The translations under genes were made by a program, and so were the position numbers. Positions 1 to 7,612 of a DNA stretch of 64,000 nt are shown here, piece after piece. Source of the DNA: CAIKMD01 sp036501365 (GTDB taxonomy: Bacteria; Pseudomonadota; Alphaproteobacteria; ATCC43930; CGMCC-115725); contig DASYAL010000060.1 of the NCBI GenBank assembly GCA_036501365.1, forward strand, positions 196,478 to 260,477. The letters run 5' to 3'. Numbering within the stretch: position 1 is the first letter of the stretch; every line of letters starts with the position of its first letter. A model generated the notes under the pieces. The model made no database searches, had not been told where the DNA came from, and saw only the letters and a list, made by a program, of their open reading frames with translations.

Positions 1-264
1 GAGGGCGAGGCACTGGTGGTCGCGGGCGGCGTCGCCGCCAACAGCGCGCTGCGCCAACAGCTGACGCAGTTCGCGGCATCGTCGGGCCTCGCTTTCGTCG
101 CGCCGCCGCTCGCGCTTTGCACCGACAACGCCGCGATGATCGCCTGGGCGGGGCTCGAGCGGCTGAAGGCGGGCCTGGTCGACGGCCTCGATTTTGCGCC
201 CAGGCCGCGTTGGCCGCTCGATCCCGCCGCTACGCCGGTGCGTGGCGCCGGCGTGAAGGCCTAA
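1..264 (+). CDS. tsaD: tRNA N6-threonylcarbamoyladenosine synthase TsaD, C-terminal part
   Basis: The first 87 codons in the window are open from base 1 and read as the C-terminus of TsaD (Kae1/YgjD), which transfers threonylcarbamoyl to A37 of ANN-decoding tRNAs. The family signatures VVAGGVAANSALR and LCTDNAAMIAWAG are both visible; the Asp in the second is a conserved metal/nucleotide-site residue. The gene is cut by the window edge, so it is not a pseudogene. It stops 2 bases before gpsA, and tsaD-gpsA is a common alphaproteobacterial pairing. Its partner tsaE lies about 39 kb downstream in this same window. Confidence 0.93.
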   Translation, partial: EGEALVVAGGVAANSALRQQLTQFAASSGLAFVAPPLALCTDNAAMIAWAGLERLKAGLVDGLDFAPRPRWPLDPAATPVRGAGVKA

Positions 265-266
265 GC

Positions 267-1265
267 ATGCAGCGCTTCGGCATCATCGGCGGCGGCGCCT
301 GGGGCACGGCGCTTGCCCAGGTGCTGCGCCGCGCCGGCCGCGATGTCGTGCTCTGGGCGCGCGAGACGGAGGTCGTCGCTGCGATCAACACCAGCCATGC
401 CAATCCTCTGTTTCTGCCCGATATCGCGCTCGATCCCGGCATTCGCGCGACCGGCGACCTTGACGAGGCGGCGCGTGCCGATGCCCTGCTGCTCGCGCCC
501 CCGGCGCAGCATCTGCGCGAAATCTGCGCCGTGCTCGCGCACGATCTGTCCGACGCGCTGCCGGTCGTCATCTGTGCCAAGGGCATCGAGGAGAAGAGCG
601 GCGCGCTCTTGAGCGAGGTGGCCGAGGCAAGCCTGCCGCAAGCCGCGGTCGCCGTGCTCTCGGGCCCAACCTTCGCCGCCGAGGTGGCGAACGGCTTGCC
701 GACCGCGGTGACCCTGGCGGCAAGCGACGCCGCGCTCGGCCAGCGCCTCGTCGCCGCGCTCGGCACGCGCGAATTCCGGCCCTATCTCACCGACGACGTT
801 GCCGGCGCGCAGATCGGCGGTGCGGTCAAGAACGTCATGGCGATCGCCTGCGGCATCGTCATGGGCCGCGGCTTCGGCGACAACGCACGCGCGGCGCTGA
901 TCACGCGTGGCCTCGCCGAAATGGTGCGCCTCGCCGCCGCCAAAGGCGGCACGCCCGAGACCTTGATGGGGCTGTCGGGTCTCGGTGATCTGACGCTCAC
1001 CTGCTCCAGCACGCAATCGCGCAATCACAGCCTCGGCCTTGCCTTGGGCCGCGGCGAGGGTCTGGATCATTATCTTGCCGGCCGTCGCTCGATTGCCGAG
1101 GGCGTCAGCTCGGCTTCGGCGGCGGCGGCGCTGGCGAAGAAGCTTAAAATCGACATGCCGATCGTTTTCGGTGTCGATGCGATCCTGCATCGCGGCGCGG
1201 CGATCGACGAGGTGATCGAGGCGCTGTTGACGCGGCCGTTCAAGGCCGAGGCGCCGCAGGCGTAA
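267..1265 (+). CDS. gpsA: Glycerol-3-phosphate dehydrogenase [NAD(P)+]
   Basis: A 332-residue soluble enzyme that reduces dihydroxyacetone phosphate to sn-glycerol 3-phosphate for phospholipid synthesis. The N-terminus has the Rossmann motif GGGAWGTALA, followed by the family blocks LSGPTFAAEVANGLPTA and GGAVKNVMAIACGI (with the catalytic Lys of AVKN) and the C-terminal R-NH-S region. The ATG at 267 is chosen because it places the Rossmann fold at residue 6; the longer open frame upstream lies inside tsaD. Start is 2 bases after the tsaD stop, so the two are probably co-transcribed and translationally coupled. Length matches the family. Confidence 0.95.
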   Translation: MQRFGIIGGGAWGTALAQVLRRAGRDVVLWARETEVVAAINTSHANPLFLPDIALDPGIRATGDLDEAARADALLLAPPAQHLREICAVLAHDLSDALPVVICAKGIEEKSGALLSEVAEASLPQAAVAVLSGPTFAAEVANGLPTAVTLAASDAALGQRLVAALGTREFRPYLTDDVAGAQIGGAVKNVMAIACGIVMGRGFGDNARAALITRGLAEMVRLAAAKGGTPETLMGLSGLGDLTLTCSSTQSRNHSLGLALGRGEGLDHYLAGRRSIAEGVSSASAAAALAKKLKIDMPIVFGVDAILHRGAAIDEVIEALLTRPFKAEAPQA

Positions 1266-1300
1266 CATCGCGCCGCAAGACGCGCGAAGGGAGGTTTTCG

Positions 1301-2704
1301 ATGAGCGACCTGCTGTCGCGTCCGTTGGCCGAGCTCGCCGCGCTGATGGGCCAGGGTGAGATCAAATCGCGCGCGCTCGCCGAGGAAGCAATCGCTAATC
1401 ACGACCGCTGCGGCGTGAAGCTCATGGCCTATTCGCAATGGGCGCCCGATCATGCGCGCCGCTGCGCCGACGCTGCCGACGCGGCTTTCGCCGTCGGTGC
1501 GCGTGCCGGCTCGCTCCAAGGCATCCCGACCTCGATCAAGGACCTCTTCGCGCATTCCGGCTTTCCGACCTATGCCGGCTCGCCCAAGCGCCTGCCGGCG
1601 AAGTTCGAGATCGACGGACCGGTGGTCGCGAGCCTGCGCTGGCAATTGGCGGTCGTCACCGGCAAGACGCATATGGTCGAGTTCGCTTTCGGCGGCACCG
1701 GTCACAACGCGCATTACGGCGCGCCGCGCAACCCATGGGATACGAAAGTCCATCGCTCGCCGGGCGGCTCGTCGAGCGGCGCCGGCGTCAGCCTCTGCGA
1801 AGGCTCGGCGATGCTGGCTTTCGGCACCGACACCGCGGCCTCCGTGCGGCTGCCGGCAGCGATGACCGGCAATGCGGGATTGAAGTTCACCAAGGATCGC
1901 TGGTCGAGCGAAGGCATCGTCACCTTGAGTCATTCCTTCGACACACCCGGCATCCTCGCGCGCAGCATGGCGGATGCCGGCTTCGCCTTCGCGGCGCTCG
2001 ATCCGCAGCTCGGCGATGGTTTCGATTTCCTGCGCCATGTGCCAACGGGTGTTGCCGGCATCCGCATCGGCATCGCCGATTCCTGGTTCTGGGACGGCTG
2101 CGAGAACGGCATTGCCGCGGCGGCAAAGCTGGCACTCGATTCGCTCGCCCGCGCCGGCGCAATCGTCAGTGAGGTATCGTTCCCCGAGGCGCGCGAAGCC
2201 TATGCCGTCTTCTGCCAAGGCGGCGTCTCGGCGATCGAGCTGCGGGCGTTCCTCGATCACGAGCTGCCCGATTGGATCGCGACCATCGATCCGGTCAACG
2301 CGCCGCCGGTAAAGGCCGCTGCCGCGGTGCCGGCGCGGGATTACCTGCTGCGGCTTTGGCGTCTCAAGACGGCGGCGAAAGCGGCACGGTCGCGGTTCGA
2401 CAATGTCGACGTCATCGCCACGCCGACCGTGATGCTGACGCCGCCCGAAATGACGACGCCGTCGCCCGAGACCTTCTGGACGCAAAATCGCGGCATCGTC
2501 CATAACCTCGTGCCGGTAAATTTCCTGACTCTCTGCGCCGCGACTTTGCCGGTCGGGCTCGATCGGCTCGGCATGCCGGTCGGACTGCAGCTCATCGCCA
2601 AAGGTGGCGATGACGAGCGCATGGTCGCCGTTGCCTGCGCCGCCGAGCGCGTGCTCGGTACGCCGCGCGAGCGTCTGGGCGTGCCGCCGATGTGCCAAGG
2701 CTAG
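1301..2704 (+). CDS. Amidase signature family hydrolase
   Basis: A 467-residue amidase-signature enzyme expected to hydrolyse a carboxamide to acid plus ammonia. The Ser-cisSer-Lys triad can be placed: Lys80 in SIKDLF, the Ser stretch of SPGGSSSG (153-160), and nucleophile Ser181 in GTDTAASVRLPA. Family members usually have Gly-Gly or Ala-Gly just before the nucleophile; here it is Ala-Ala, which could alter the oxyanion hole. An AGGGAGG Shine-Dalgarno at 1288-1294 fixes the ATG. The gene ends 22 bases before hmgA, so the two may form an operon. The substrate cannot be read from sequence. Confidence 0.88.
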   Translation: MSDLLSRPLAELAALMGQGEIKSRALAEEAIANHDRCGVKLMAYSQWAPDHARRCADAADAAFAVGARAGSLQGIPTSIKDLFAHSGFPTYAGSPKRLPAKFEIDGPVVASLRWQLAVVTGKTHMVEFAFGGTGHNAHYGAPRNPWDTKVHRSPGGSSSGAGVSLCEGSAMLAFGTDTAASVRLPAAMTGNAGLKFTKDRWSSEGIVTLSHSFDTPGILARSMADAGFAFAALDPQLGDGFDFLRHVPTGVAGIRIGIADSWFWDGCENGIAAAAKLALDSLARAGAIVSEVSFPEAREAYAVFCQGGVSAIELRAFLDHELPDWIATIDPVNAPPVKAAAAVPARDYLLRLWRLKTAAKAARSRFDNVDVIATPTVMLTPPEMTTPSPETFWTQNRGIVHNLVPVNFLTLCAATLPVGLDRLGMPVGLQLIAKGGDDERMVAVACAAERVLGTPRERLGVPPMCQG

Positions 2705-2726
2705 CGACGCGCTGGGGGATATTACG

Positions 2727-4016
2727 ATGAGCGAGCTACGTTATCTCAGCGGCTTCGGCAACGAATTCGCTACCGAGGCGGTCGCGGGCGCGCTGCCGCA
2801 GGGCCAGAACTCGCCGCAACAGCCGCCGCTTGGCCTCTATGCCGAGCAGCTCAGCGGCACGCCGTTCACCGCGCCGCGCGCCGAGAACCGCCGCTCCTGG
2901 CTCTACCGCATCCGGCCCTCGGCGATGCATCCGCCGTTCAAGCACAGCGATGACGGCCTCATCCGCAGCGCGCCTTTCGCCGAGGCCGCAGCCTCACCCA
3001 ACCGGCTGCGCTGGGATCCGCTGCCGTTGCCCAGCGCCCCCATGGATTTCGTCGCCGGCCTCGTCACCATTTGCGGCAACGGCGATATCGCGGCGCGCAG
3101 CGGCATCGCGGTGCATCACTATCTCGCCAACAAGTCGATGGCGGAGACCCGCGTCTTCGTCGATGCCGATGGCGAGCTGCTGCTGGTGCCGCAACAGGGC
3201 GGCATCCGCCTCGTGACCGAGTTCGGCATCATCGAGGCATCGCCCGGCCAGATCGCGGTGATCCCGCGCGGCGTGCGCTTCCGCGTCGAGTTGCTGGCCG
3301 CCGCGGCGCGCGGCTATGTCTGCGAGAATTACGGCGCGCTGCTACGGCTGCCCGAGCTCGGGCCGATCGGCGCCAACGGCCTCGCCAATCCGCGCGATTT
3401 CGAGACGCCGGTCGCGGCTTTCGAGGAGCGGGAAGGCACGATCGAGGTCGTCCAGAAATTCGCCGGCCATCTCTGGACGACCGAGCTCGATCATTCGCCG
3501 CTCGATGTCGTCGCCTGGCATGGCAATTATGCGCCGTACCGCTACGACCTCGCGCGCTTCAACACGATCAATACGGTGAGTTTCGATCACATCGATCCGT
3601 CGGTCTTCACCGTGCTGACCGCGCCGTCCGAGATCGCCGGGACCGCGAATGTCGATTTCGTGATCTTTCCGCCGCGCTGGAGCGTCGCCGAGCACAGCTT
3701 CCGCCCGCCCTGGTTCCATCGCAACGTGATGAACGAGTATATGGGGCTGATCGAGGGGACCTATGAGGCCAAGCCCTCGGGTTTCGTGCCGGGCGGCGCC
3801 AGCCTTCATAATTGTCTCTCGGCGCACGGTCCCGATCGCGAGAGCTTCGACCAAGCCTCGGCGGCGACGCTCGAGCCGCAATATCTGAAGAGCCTCGCCT
3901 TCATGTTCGAGACGCGCTTCGTGCTGGTGCCGACGCGCTTCGCGCTCGCGACGCCGGCGCTGCAGAAGGATTACGATTCTGTCTGGGCGGGATTCGCGAA
4001 GAAGTTCAAGAAATAA
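2727..4016 (+). CDS. hmgA: Homogentisate 1,2-dioxygenase
   Basis: A 429-residue iron(II) dioxygenase that opens the ring of homogentisate to maleylacetoacetate in tyrosine/phenylalanine catabolism. The N-terminal YLSGFGNEFATEA block is diagnostic. The C-terminal block PPRWSVAEHSFRPPW, then HRNVMNEYMGLIEG, then SLHNCLSAHGPD carries the iron ligands (His, Glu, His) as in the human enzyme. The ATG at 2727 follows a GGGGGA sequence (2713-2718); the longer frame to 2604 overlaps the amidase. The usual neighbours fumarylacetoacetase and maleylacetoacetate isomerase are absent; an amidase precedes it and a low-GC island follows. Confidence 0.96.
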   Translation: MSELRYLSGFGNEFATEAVAGALPQGQNSPQQPPLGLYAEQLSGTPFTAPRAENRRSWLYRIRPSAMHPPFKHSDDGLIRSAPFAEAAASPNRLRWDPLPLPSAPMDFVAGLVTICGNGDIAARSGIAVHHYLANKSMAETRVFVDADGELLLVPQQGGIRLVTEFGIIEASPGQIAVIPRGVRFRVELLAAAARGYVCENYGALLRLPELGPIGANGLANPRDFETPVAAFEEREGTIEVVQKFAGHLWTTELDHSPLDVVAWHGNYAPYRYDLARFNTINTVSFDHIDPSVFTVLTAPSEIAGTANVDFVIFPPRWSVAEHSFRPPWFHRNVMNEYMGLIEGTYEAKPSGFVPGGASLHNCLSAHGPDRESFDQASAATLEPQYLKSLAFMFETRFVLVPTRFALATPALQKDYDSVWAGFAKKFKK

Positions 4017-4149
4017 CGATTCGATAATGAACGGTCTCGACTACGCTGTGCTGACGCGGAGACAAACGACGAGCTTCCCTGCTTGCTGTTTGTCACCTGT
4101 CATCCCTCCCAACGAGCGTTGATTGAATGACAATGCGCCGATGTGTGAT

Positions 4150-4169
4150 ACGCCACTATGCGGCGTTTT
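4150..4169 (+). terminator. Possible terminator downstream of hmgA
   Basis: ACGCC at 4150-4154 pairs with GGCGT at 4162-4166 across a 7-base loop and runs into TTTT (4166-4169), a short rho-independent-like signal about 130 bases after the hmgA stop. A separate inverted repeat, GACAAAC (4061-4067) with GTTTGTC (4088-4094), lies between. The stem is only 5 bp, so this is tentative. Confidence 0.35.
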
Positions 4170-4172
4170 GAC

Positions 4173-4475
4173 TCAGTTCGTCGGAACTCGCGTGATAGAC
4201 GCATTATAGACCGGGAACTGGCAGTAATCTCGCTCGTTGTCCGACAACTTCAATGTTGCAGCGATCACGCGTTCGACGAAGAGCGCACGTTCCTCGCTGT
4301 CTTCGTGCAGAGCGACCTGACCTTCCATGTAGTAGTTGCCGTATGAGCCGCCCGGTCGCAGGGCCTGTAGATAAGCCTCGCATCTCTGTGATGCGCGGTC
4401 GTTGCTTGCTACGTGAGCATAGATCAACGCGTGAATGACGATTGCCGCAGCGACGATCAGACTTGCCTTGTTCAT
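4173..4475 (-). CDS. Small membrane-anchored or secreted protein of unknown function
   Basis: A 100-residue protein starting with a short basic residue and a hydrophobic stretch (about residues 4-20, SLIVAAAIVIHALIYAHVA), so either a signal peptide or a single N-terminal membrane anchor. The remainder is polar and includes two cysteines (in QRCEAY and DYCQFP) that could form a periplasmic disulfide. A GGGGAGA Shine-Dalgarno about 9 bases upstream of the ATG supports the start. GC is lower than in the flanking core genes. It is divergent from the HEPN-like gene across about 230 bases. I do not recognise the family. Confidence 0.55.
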   Translation of the reverse strand: MNKASLIVAAAIVIHALIYAHVASNDRASQRCEAYLQALRPGGSYGNYYMEGQVALHEDSEERALFVERVIAATLKLSDNERDYCQFPVYNASITRVPTN

Positions 4476-4703
4476 GCTGATCGTGTCTCCCCGATGATCG
4501 AATGGAGTCTACGCTGTTCGACGAAGCGTGTGATACGATCATGTGACGCGAGAAGCGCTATCCATACTCCCTTGTGGCGCGATCCCTGGCCGTAATGGTG
4601 CGCGAGGACGGGCAGTGGGGGTAACCATCCGTCGAGCGCCCGCGCCTGAGGGCTCGAATTTTAGCTTCCAAAACTTCCGCCCGTTGCTGCGCAAAGAGCA
4701 AGG
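4476..4703. promoter_or_regulatory. Divergent intergenic region between the small membrane protein and the HEPN-like gene
   Basis: This 228-base gap must hold the promoters of both flanking genes. No confident -35/-10 pair, operator or RNA gene could be identified. The AT-richest part is around 4658-4675. No convincing open frame with a ribosome binding site was seen. Confidence 0.3.
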
Positions 4704-5357
4704 GTGTTAGGCTTGCTCAACGTTACGCTCGGGGGATACGACATTGAGGAGTTGCTGTCACCATGGCGGCGCGCTTGCGCCACGGAGGCAGTCAATACCA
4801 GCGAGACAATCTTGGATAACGATGTAACGGTTCGGCCAGAAGACAAGGAGATCGCAGCCCAGATCGTGGCTGGCGATGACCTGTCCGCAATCGTCAAGTC
4901 GCATCTGTACCTTGAGAGCTTTATAGCTGAGGCGATTGAAGGCTACGTGAGCTTTCCGCAGTATCTCAGACTTGAGCGCATGACTTTCATCCAGAAGGCT
5001 CGCCTCGCTGCGTCGCTCGGTATCATCGAGCCAAGGTTCTATGATCCGATTGTTAAGCTAAACGCGCTTCGCAACCGCGTGGTCCACGATCTTCACACCA
5101 CTTTGGAAGACGCGGAGATTCAGGCTCTATTTGATAGCCTCCCTCCGAAGACCAGAGAGCGGATCGCTGCCGAGAGTTTGCCGGCGGGATATGACGATGT
5201 GCTGCGACGCCGTTTCAGGTTCAGTCGTGTCGTTGTTGTCATCCTTGGTCGTATATGGGCTCGACGAGATATATTCGTAGAGCTTAGAAAGACACTACCT
5301 CCCGATCAGTACGCAATGATGCAGCATATGCTCACGGGCCGTCATTTGACGCCCTAG
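4704..5357 (+). CDS. HEPN-like protein with R-x4-H motif
   Basis: A 217-residue predicted soluble, mostly helical protein. The segment LNALRNRVVHDL contains R123-N-x3-H128, an R-x4-H arrangement with Asn after the Arg, as in HEPN-fold ribonucleases and HEPN-like helper domains. The preceding helices (about 60-118) fit the long paired helices of that fold. No nucleotidyltransferase (MNT) partner is adjacent. The listed start is GTG 4704; TTG 4713 is an alternative, and the first 40 residues look poorly structured, so the true start may be further in. GC is lower than in core genes, which suggests acquisition. An SRAP remnant and a DUF2971 gene follow on the same strand. HEPN assignment is by motif only. 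Confidence 0.6.
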   Translation: MLGLLNVTLGGYDIEELLSPWRRACATEAVNTSETILDNDVTVRPEDKEIAAQIVAGDDLSAIVKSHLYLESFIAEAIEGYVSFPQYLRLERMTFIQKARLAASLGIIEPRFYDPIVKLNALRNRVVHDLHTTLEDAEIQALFDSLPPKTRERIAAESLPAGYDDVLRRRFRFSRVVVVILGRIWARRDIFVELRKTLPPDQYAMMQHMLTGRHLTP

Positions 5358-5502
5358 CAGCGTGGCTTGGTGAGACAGAGGCGACACCGGAGAGGTACTC
5401 AAGGCGATGCTAAAGCCGTGCCCGGAGGATGGCATGGAGGCGGTGAAGGTGTCCACGAGGGTGAACTCGCCGAAGAACGAGGGAGCGGAAGTGTTGCTCT
5501 GA
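5348..5502 (+). pseudogene. Remnant of an SRAP (YedK/HMCES-type) gene, C-terminal end, frameshifted
   Basis: The sequence between the HEPN-like and DUF2971 genes reads AAWLGETEATPE in one frame (5357-5392) and then, after a one-base shift, EVLKAMLKPCPEDGMEAVKV followed by STRVNSPKNEGAEVLL and TGA (to 5502). This matches the conserved SRAP C-terminus: a WLG block, then a proline- and methionine-containing segment, then VS-RVNSP-N. SRAP proteins crosslink abasic sites in single-stranded DNA through an N-terminal Cys2, which is missing here along with most of the domain. The stop (5500-5502) overlaps the DUF2971 ATG as TGATG. A 31-codon frame from ATG 5407 is still open and could be translated, but the whole protein is not functional. 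Confidence 0.65.
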
Positions 5503-6485
5503 TGTCCACAGATAGACCGGTACTGAGGAGCACTGGGAGGTTCACCACTGAGCTACGTAAGCTCGGCCATTATAGCTACGACCACTGCTCGCGCTGTGGT
5601 CAGAAGTTGCCCGAGAGAACTCCGGCATATGCGGGATACGACGAAGCGGGCCAACCGCTCTACGTTGGTGACTGCTGCCTAGCTGAGATGGCAGAACTCG
5701 CATCGCATATGTACTGGTGGTGGGATTCATACAAGCGACCCACCGCGAACACGGTGCTGTGGAGATACATGGATTTTGCGAAGTTCGTGGCACTTCTGAC
5801 GGACGGCGGCATGTACTTCTCACGTGTGGACCTTCTCGGGGATCGCTTTGAGGGCGTGAGAGGCATCGCATCGCGAGAACCGGAATGGCGACAGTATAGT
5901 CTGACCTATTTGATGGCCGCGATACTCAATCCTCCGCACGGAAGCCCGGCACCCGATGCCAAGGTCGCGCTCGAACAGACGGAAGAGTTATATAGCCAGA
6001 TCACAGCAGCGGGCGAGCGCGAGATCAAAGAAAGCTTCGTCTGTTGCTGGCATGAGAACGAAGTCGAGTCGGAGGGACTATGGCGGCTCTACTGCCCGCC
6101 GCCATCGGCTGGCGTCGCCATTCATACCGATTTCGTTAGTCTTGACGCGGCACTTGATCCAAGCTTCGGCGCCGTGTTCGGACACGTGCGATACATCGAC
6201 TTCAACAACGCTTTCGCAGGTACCTACGACCGCATATTCTGGAAGCGGAAGTCTTTGAGCCATGAAGCGGAAGTGCGGGGCGTGGTCCACCGCCGAGGTA
6301 TGGAAGCCGATCCTCCACCTTCCGGAGTTATCGTGCCCGCCGACTTGAAAGTCCTGATCAAAAAGTTGGTGATCTCGCCATTTGCGCCGCCATGGTTCGA
6401 GGCGGCGCTACAGAAAGCTATCAAGACATTCAATCTAACCCTACCAGTTTGCCGCTCTGAACTTACAGCGGAGCCGTTCTTCTGA
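5502..6485 (+). CDS. DUF2971 family protein with N-terminal cysteine cluster
   Basis: A 327-residue protein. Residues about 85-300 carry DUF2971 hallmarks: VLWRYMDF, MYFSRVDLLGDRFEG (cf. the family's ND-FE element), SFVCCWHENEVESEGLWRLY, and the late KKLVISP element. Ahead of this, C29-x2-C32 and C58-C59 within SRCGQKL...YVGDCC look like a small zinc-binding ribbon. The ATG at 5502 overlaps the SRAP-remnant stop (TGATG), suggesting it was once downstream of, and coupled to, that gene; longer in-frame starts run through the remnant. DUF2971 has no firmly established biochemical function that I know. Codon use is less GC-biased than in core genes, consistent with transfer. Confidence 0.75.
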   Translation: MSTDRPVLRSTGRFTTELRKLGHYSYDHCSRCGQKLPERTPAYAGYDEAGQPLYVGDCCLAEMAELASHMYWWWDSYKRPTANTVLWRYMDFAKFVALLTDGGMYFSRVDLLGDRFEGVRGIASREPEWRQYSLTYLMAAILNPPHGSPAPDAKVALEQTEELYSQITAAGEREIKESFVCCWHENEVESEGLWRLYCPPPSAGVAIHTDFVSLDAALDPSFGAVFGHVRYIDFNNAFAGTYDRIFWKRKSLSHEAEVRGVVHRRGMEADPPPSGVIVPADLKVLIKKLVISPFAPPWFEAALQKAIKTFNLTLPVCRSELTAEPFF

Positions 6486-6528
6486 ACCGCCAGACAGTTG
6501 CTGTGGACTTTCGTGCCCCGCATTCGGT

Positions 6529-6567
6529 ACGTTGTCCATCGTGACTAACGCACCATTTGGACAACGT
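6529..6567 (+). repeat. 10-bp perfect inverted repeat with a competing alternative pairing
   Basis: ACGTTGTCCA (6529-6538) is the exact reverse complement of TGGACAACGT (6558-6567), separated by 19 bases, 44 bases after the DUF2971 stop. CTAACG (6545-6550) can alternatively pair with CGTTAG (6565-6570), and the two pairings share bases, so they exclude each other. There is no U-tract directly after, so it is not a standard terminator. Confidence 0.5.
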
Positions 6568-6628
6568 TAGAGACACGTTTCTGAGTCCTTTATTGCTGCC
6601 AGAAACGTCAACCCGAATTCCTGTGCCT

Positions 6629-6710
6629 ATACCCCCGCCGCGAAAGCGTGGACTCACGGCAAGGAAACGCAAGTAGCTCTCTGGATTCCCGCTTGCGCGG
6701 GAATGACGAA
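6629..6710. repeat. REP-like palindromic pair, one intact and one degenerate
   Basis: ATTCCCGC (6685-6692) and GCGGGAAT (6697-6704) form a perfect 8-bp stem around TTGC within the familiar dispersed element that reads as a run of CTGGATTCCCG...GGGAATGACG. About 30 bases away, CCCCCGCCGCGAAAGCGTGGACTC (part of 6629-6656) is a decayed second copy in opposite orientation. Such pairs are common extragenic repeats in alphaproteobacteria. The pair sits at the right-hand edge of the low-GC island, just past the BKACE stop. Confidence 0.6.
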
Positions 6711-6724
6711 AACAAAAAGCCGCG

Positions 6725-7612
6725 TTATGCCGCTTTCCTGAGGCCCAGCATCTGGCGCGCCTCGGCGGGGGTGGCGAGCTCATCGCCCATCACCTCGATG
6801 ATGTCGACCGCTTTCTCGACCAGCGCCGCGTTCGAGGGGGCGAGCTTGCCGCGCGACAGATAGAGATTGTCCTCGAGGCCGACGCGCACATGCCCGCCAT
6901 AGAGCATCGCCTGCGCCACCATCGGGAACTGCGTCGCGCCGCAGCCGAAGGTAAACCAGGTGCAATCCTTCTCGGGCAAGAGGTCGCGCATGAATTTCAT
7001 CGCTTCGGGCGTCGCCGGCGTTCCCCAGGTGACGCCGAGACAGATCTGGAACAAGCTCGGCGATTTGAAGTGCCCGCTCTGCAGCATCTTCTTGGCAAGA
7101 AGAACGTGGCCCGGCTCGAACACCTCGATCTCGGGCGTGACGCCGGCATCGCGGATCGCCGTGGCGATCTCCTCGATCTGCGGCACCGTATTCACGAAGA
7201 CATAATTGCCCATGTTGATCGATCCCATATCGATCGAGCAGATCTCGGGCTTCAGCTCGACGATATGCGCGACGCGCTCGGCGGGCGAGCGCATGGTCGA
7301 GCGCGGATCGGGCACCATCGGATCGTTGCTGCCCGGCACGAAGCGCGCGCCGGCCCCGGTGGTGAGATTGATCACCACGTCGGTGCCGCTATCGCGGATG
7401 CGGTCCATCACCTCTTTGTAATGCTCGAGCTTCATCGACGGGCCCGTGGTCTGCGGATCGCGGACATGGATGTGGACAATGGCGGCGCCGGCCTTGGCGG
7501 CGGCGATGCCGGATTCGGCGATCTGCTGCGGCGTCACCGGCACGGCCGGATTCTTGCCGGGCGTGTCGGCCGCGCCGGTCAGCGCGCAGGCGATCATCAC
7601 TTTCCGGGCCAT
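6725..7612 (-). CDS. Beta-keto acid cleavage enzyme (BKACE, DUF849)
   Basis: A 295-residue zinc enzyme of the BKACE family, which condenses a beta-keto acid with acetyl-CoA to give a CoA ester and acetoacetate. The zinc-binding HxH is visible as H47-I-H49 in AIVHIHVRDP, and the late VRVGLEDNLY element supplies the family's conserved Glu. An AAGGAGA Shine-Dalgarno precedes the ATG. Substrate range in this family (for example 3-keto-5-aminohexanoate, dehydrocarnitine) cannot be predicted by eye. It stands alone here: no carnitine or lysine catabolic genes are adjacent. The region 7613-7707 upstream carries its promoter. Confidence 0.9.
   Translation of the reverse strand: MARKVMIACALTGAADTPGKNPAVPVTPQQIAESGIAAAKAGAAIVHIHVRDPQTTGPSMKLEHYKEVMDRIRDSGTDVVINLTTGAGARFVPGSNDPMVPDPRSTMRSPAERVAHIVELKPEICSIDMGSINMGNYVFVNTVPQIEEIATAIRDAGVTPEIEVFEPGHVLLAKKMLQSGHFKSPSLFQICLGVTWGTPATPEAMKFMRDLLPEKDCTWFTFGCGATQFPMVAQAMLYGGHVRVGLEDNLYLSRGKLAPSNAALVEKAVDIIEVMGDELATPAEARQMLGLRKAA

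Noticed and set aside
1..264. Truncated tsaD as a pseudogene
   Set aside because: The frame is open from the first base and conserved; the truncation is the window edge. The same applies to rpsA at the other end.
5367..5501. N-terminal extension of the DUF2971 protein from 5367
   Set aside because: The extra residues are Gly/Arg-rich, unlike a protein, and the same bases in other frames encode the SRAP C-terminus; ATG 5502 is a better start.
4017..6724. Island as a prophage or integrative element
   Set aside because: No integrase, transposase, tRNA target or direct flanking repeat was found; composition and gene content alone suggest transfer.
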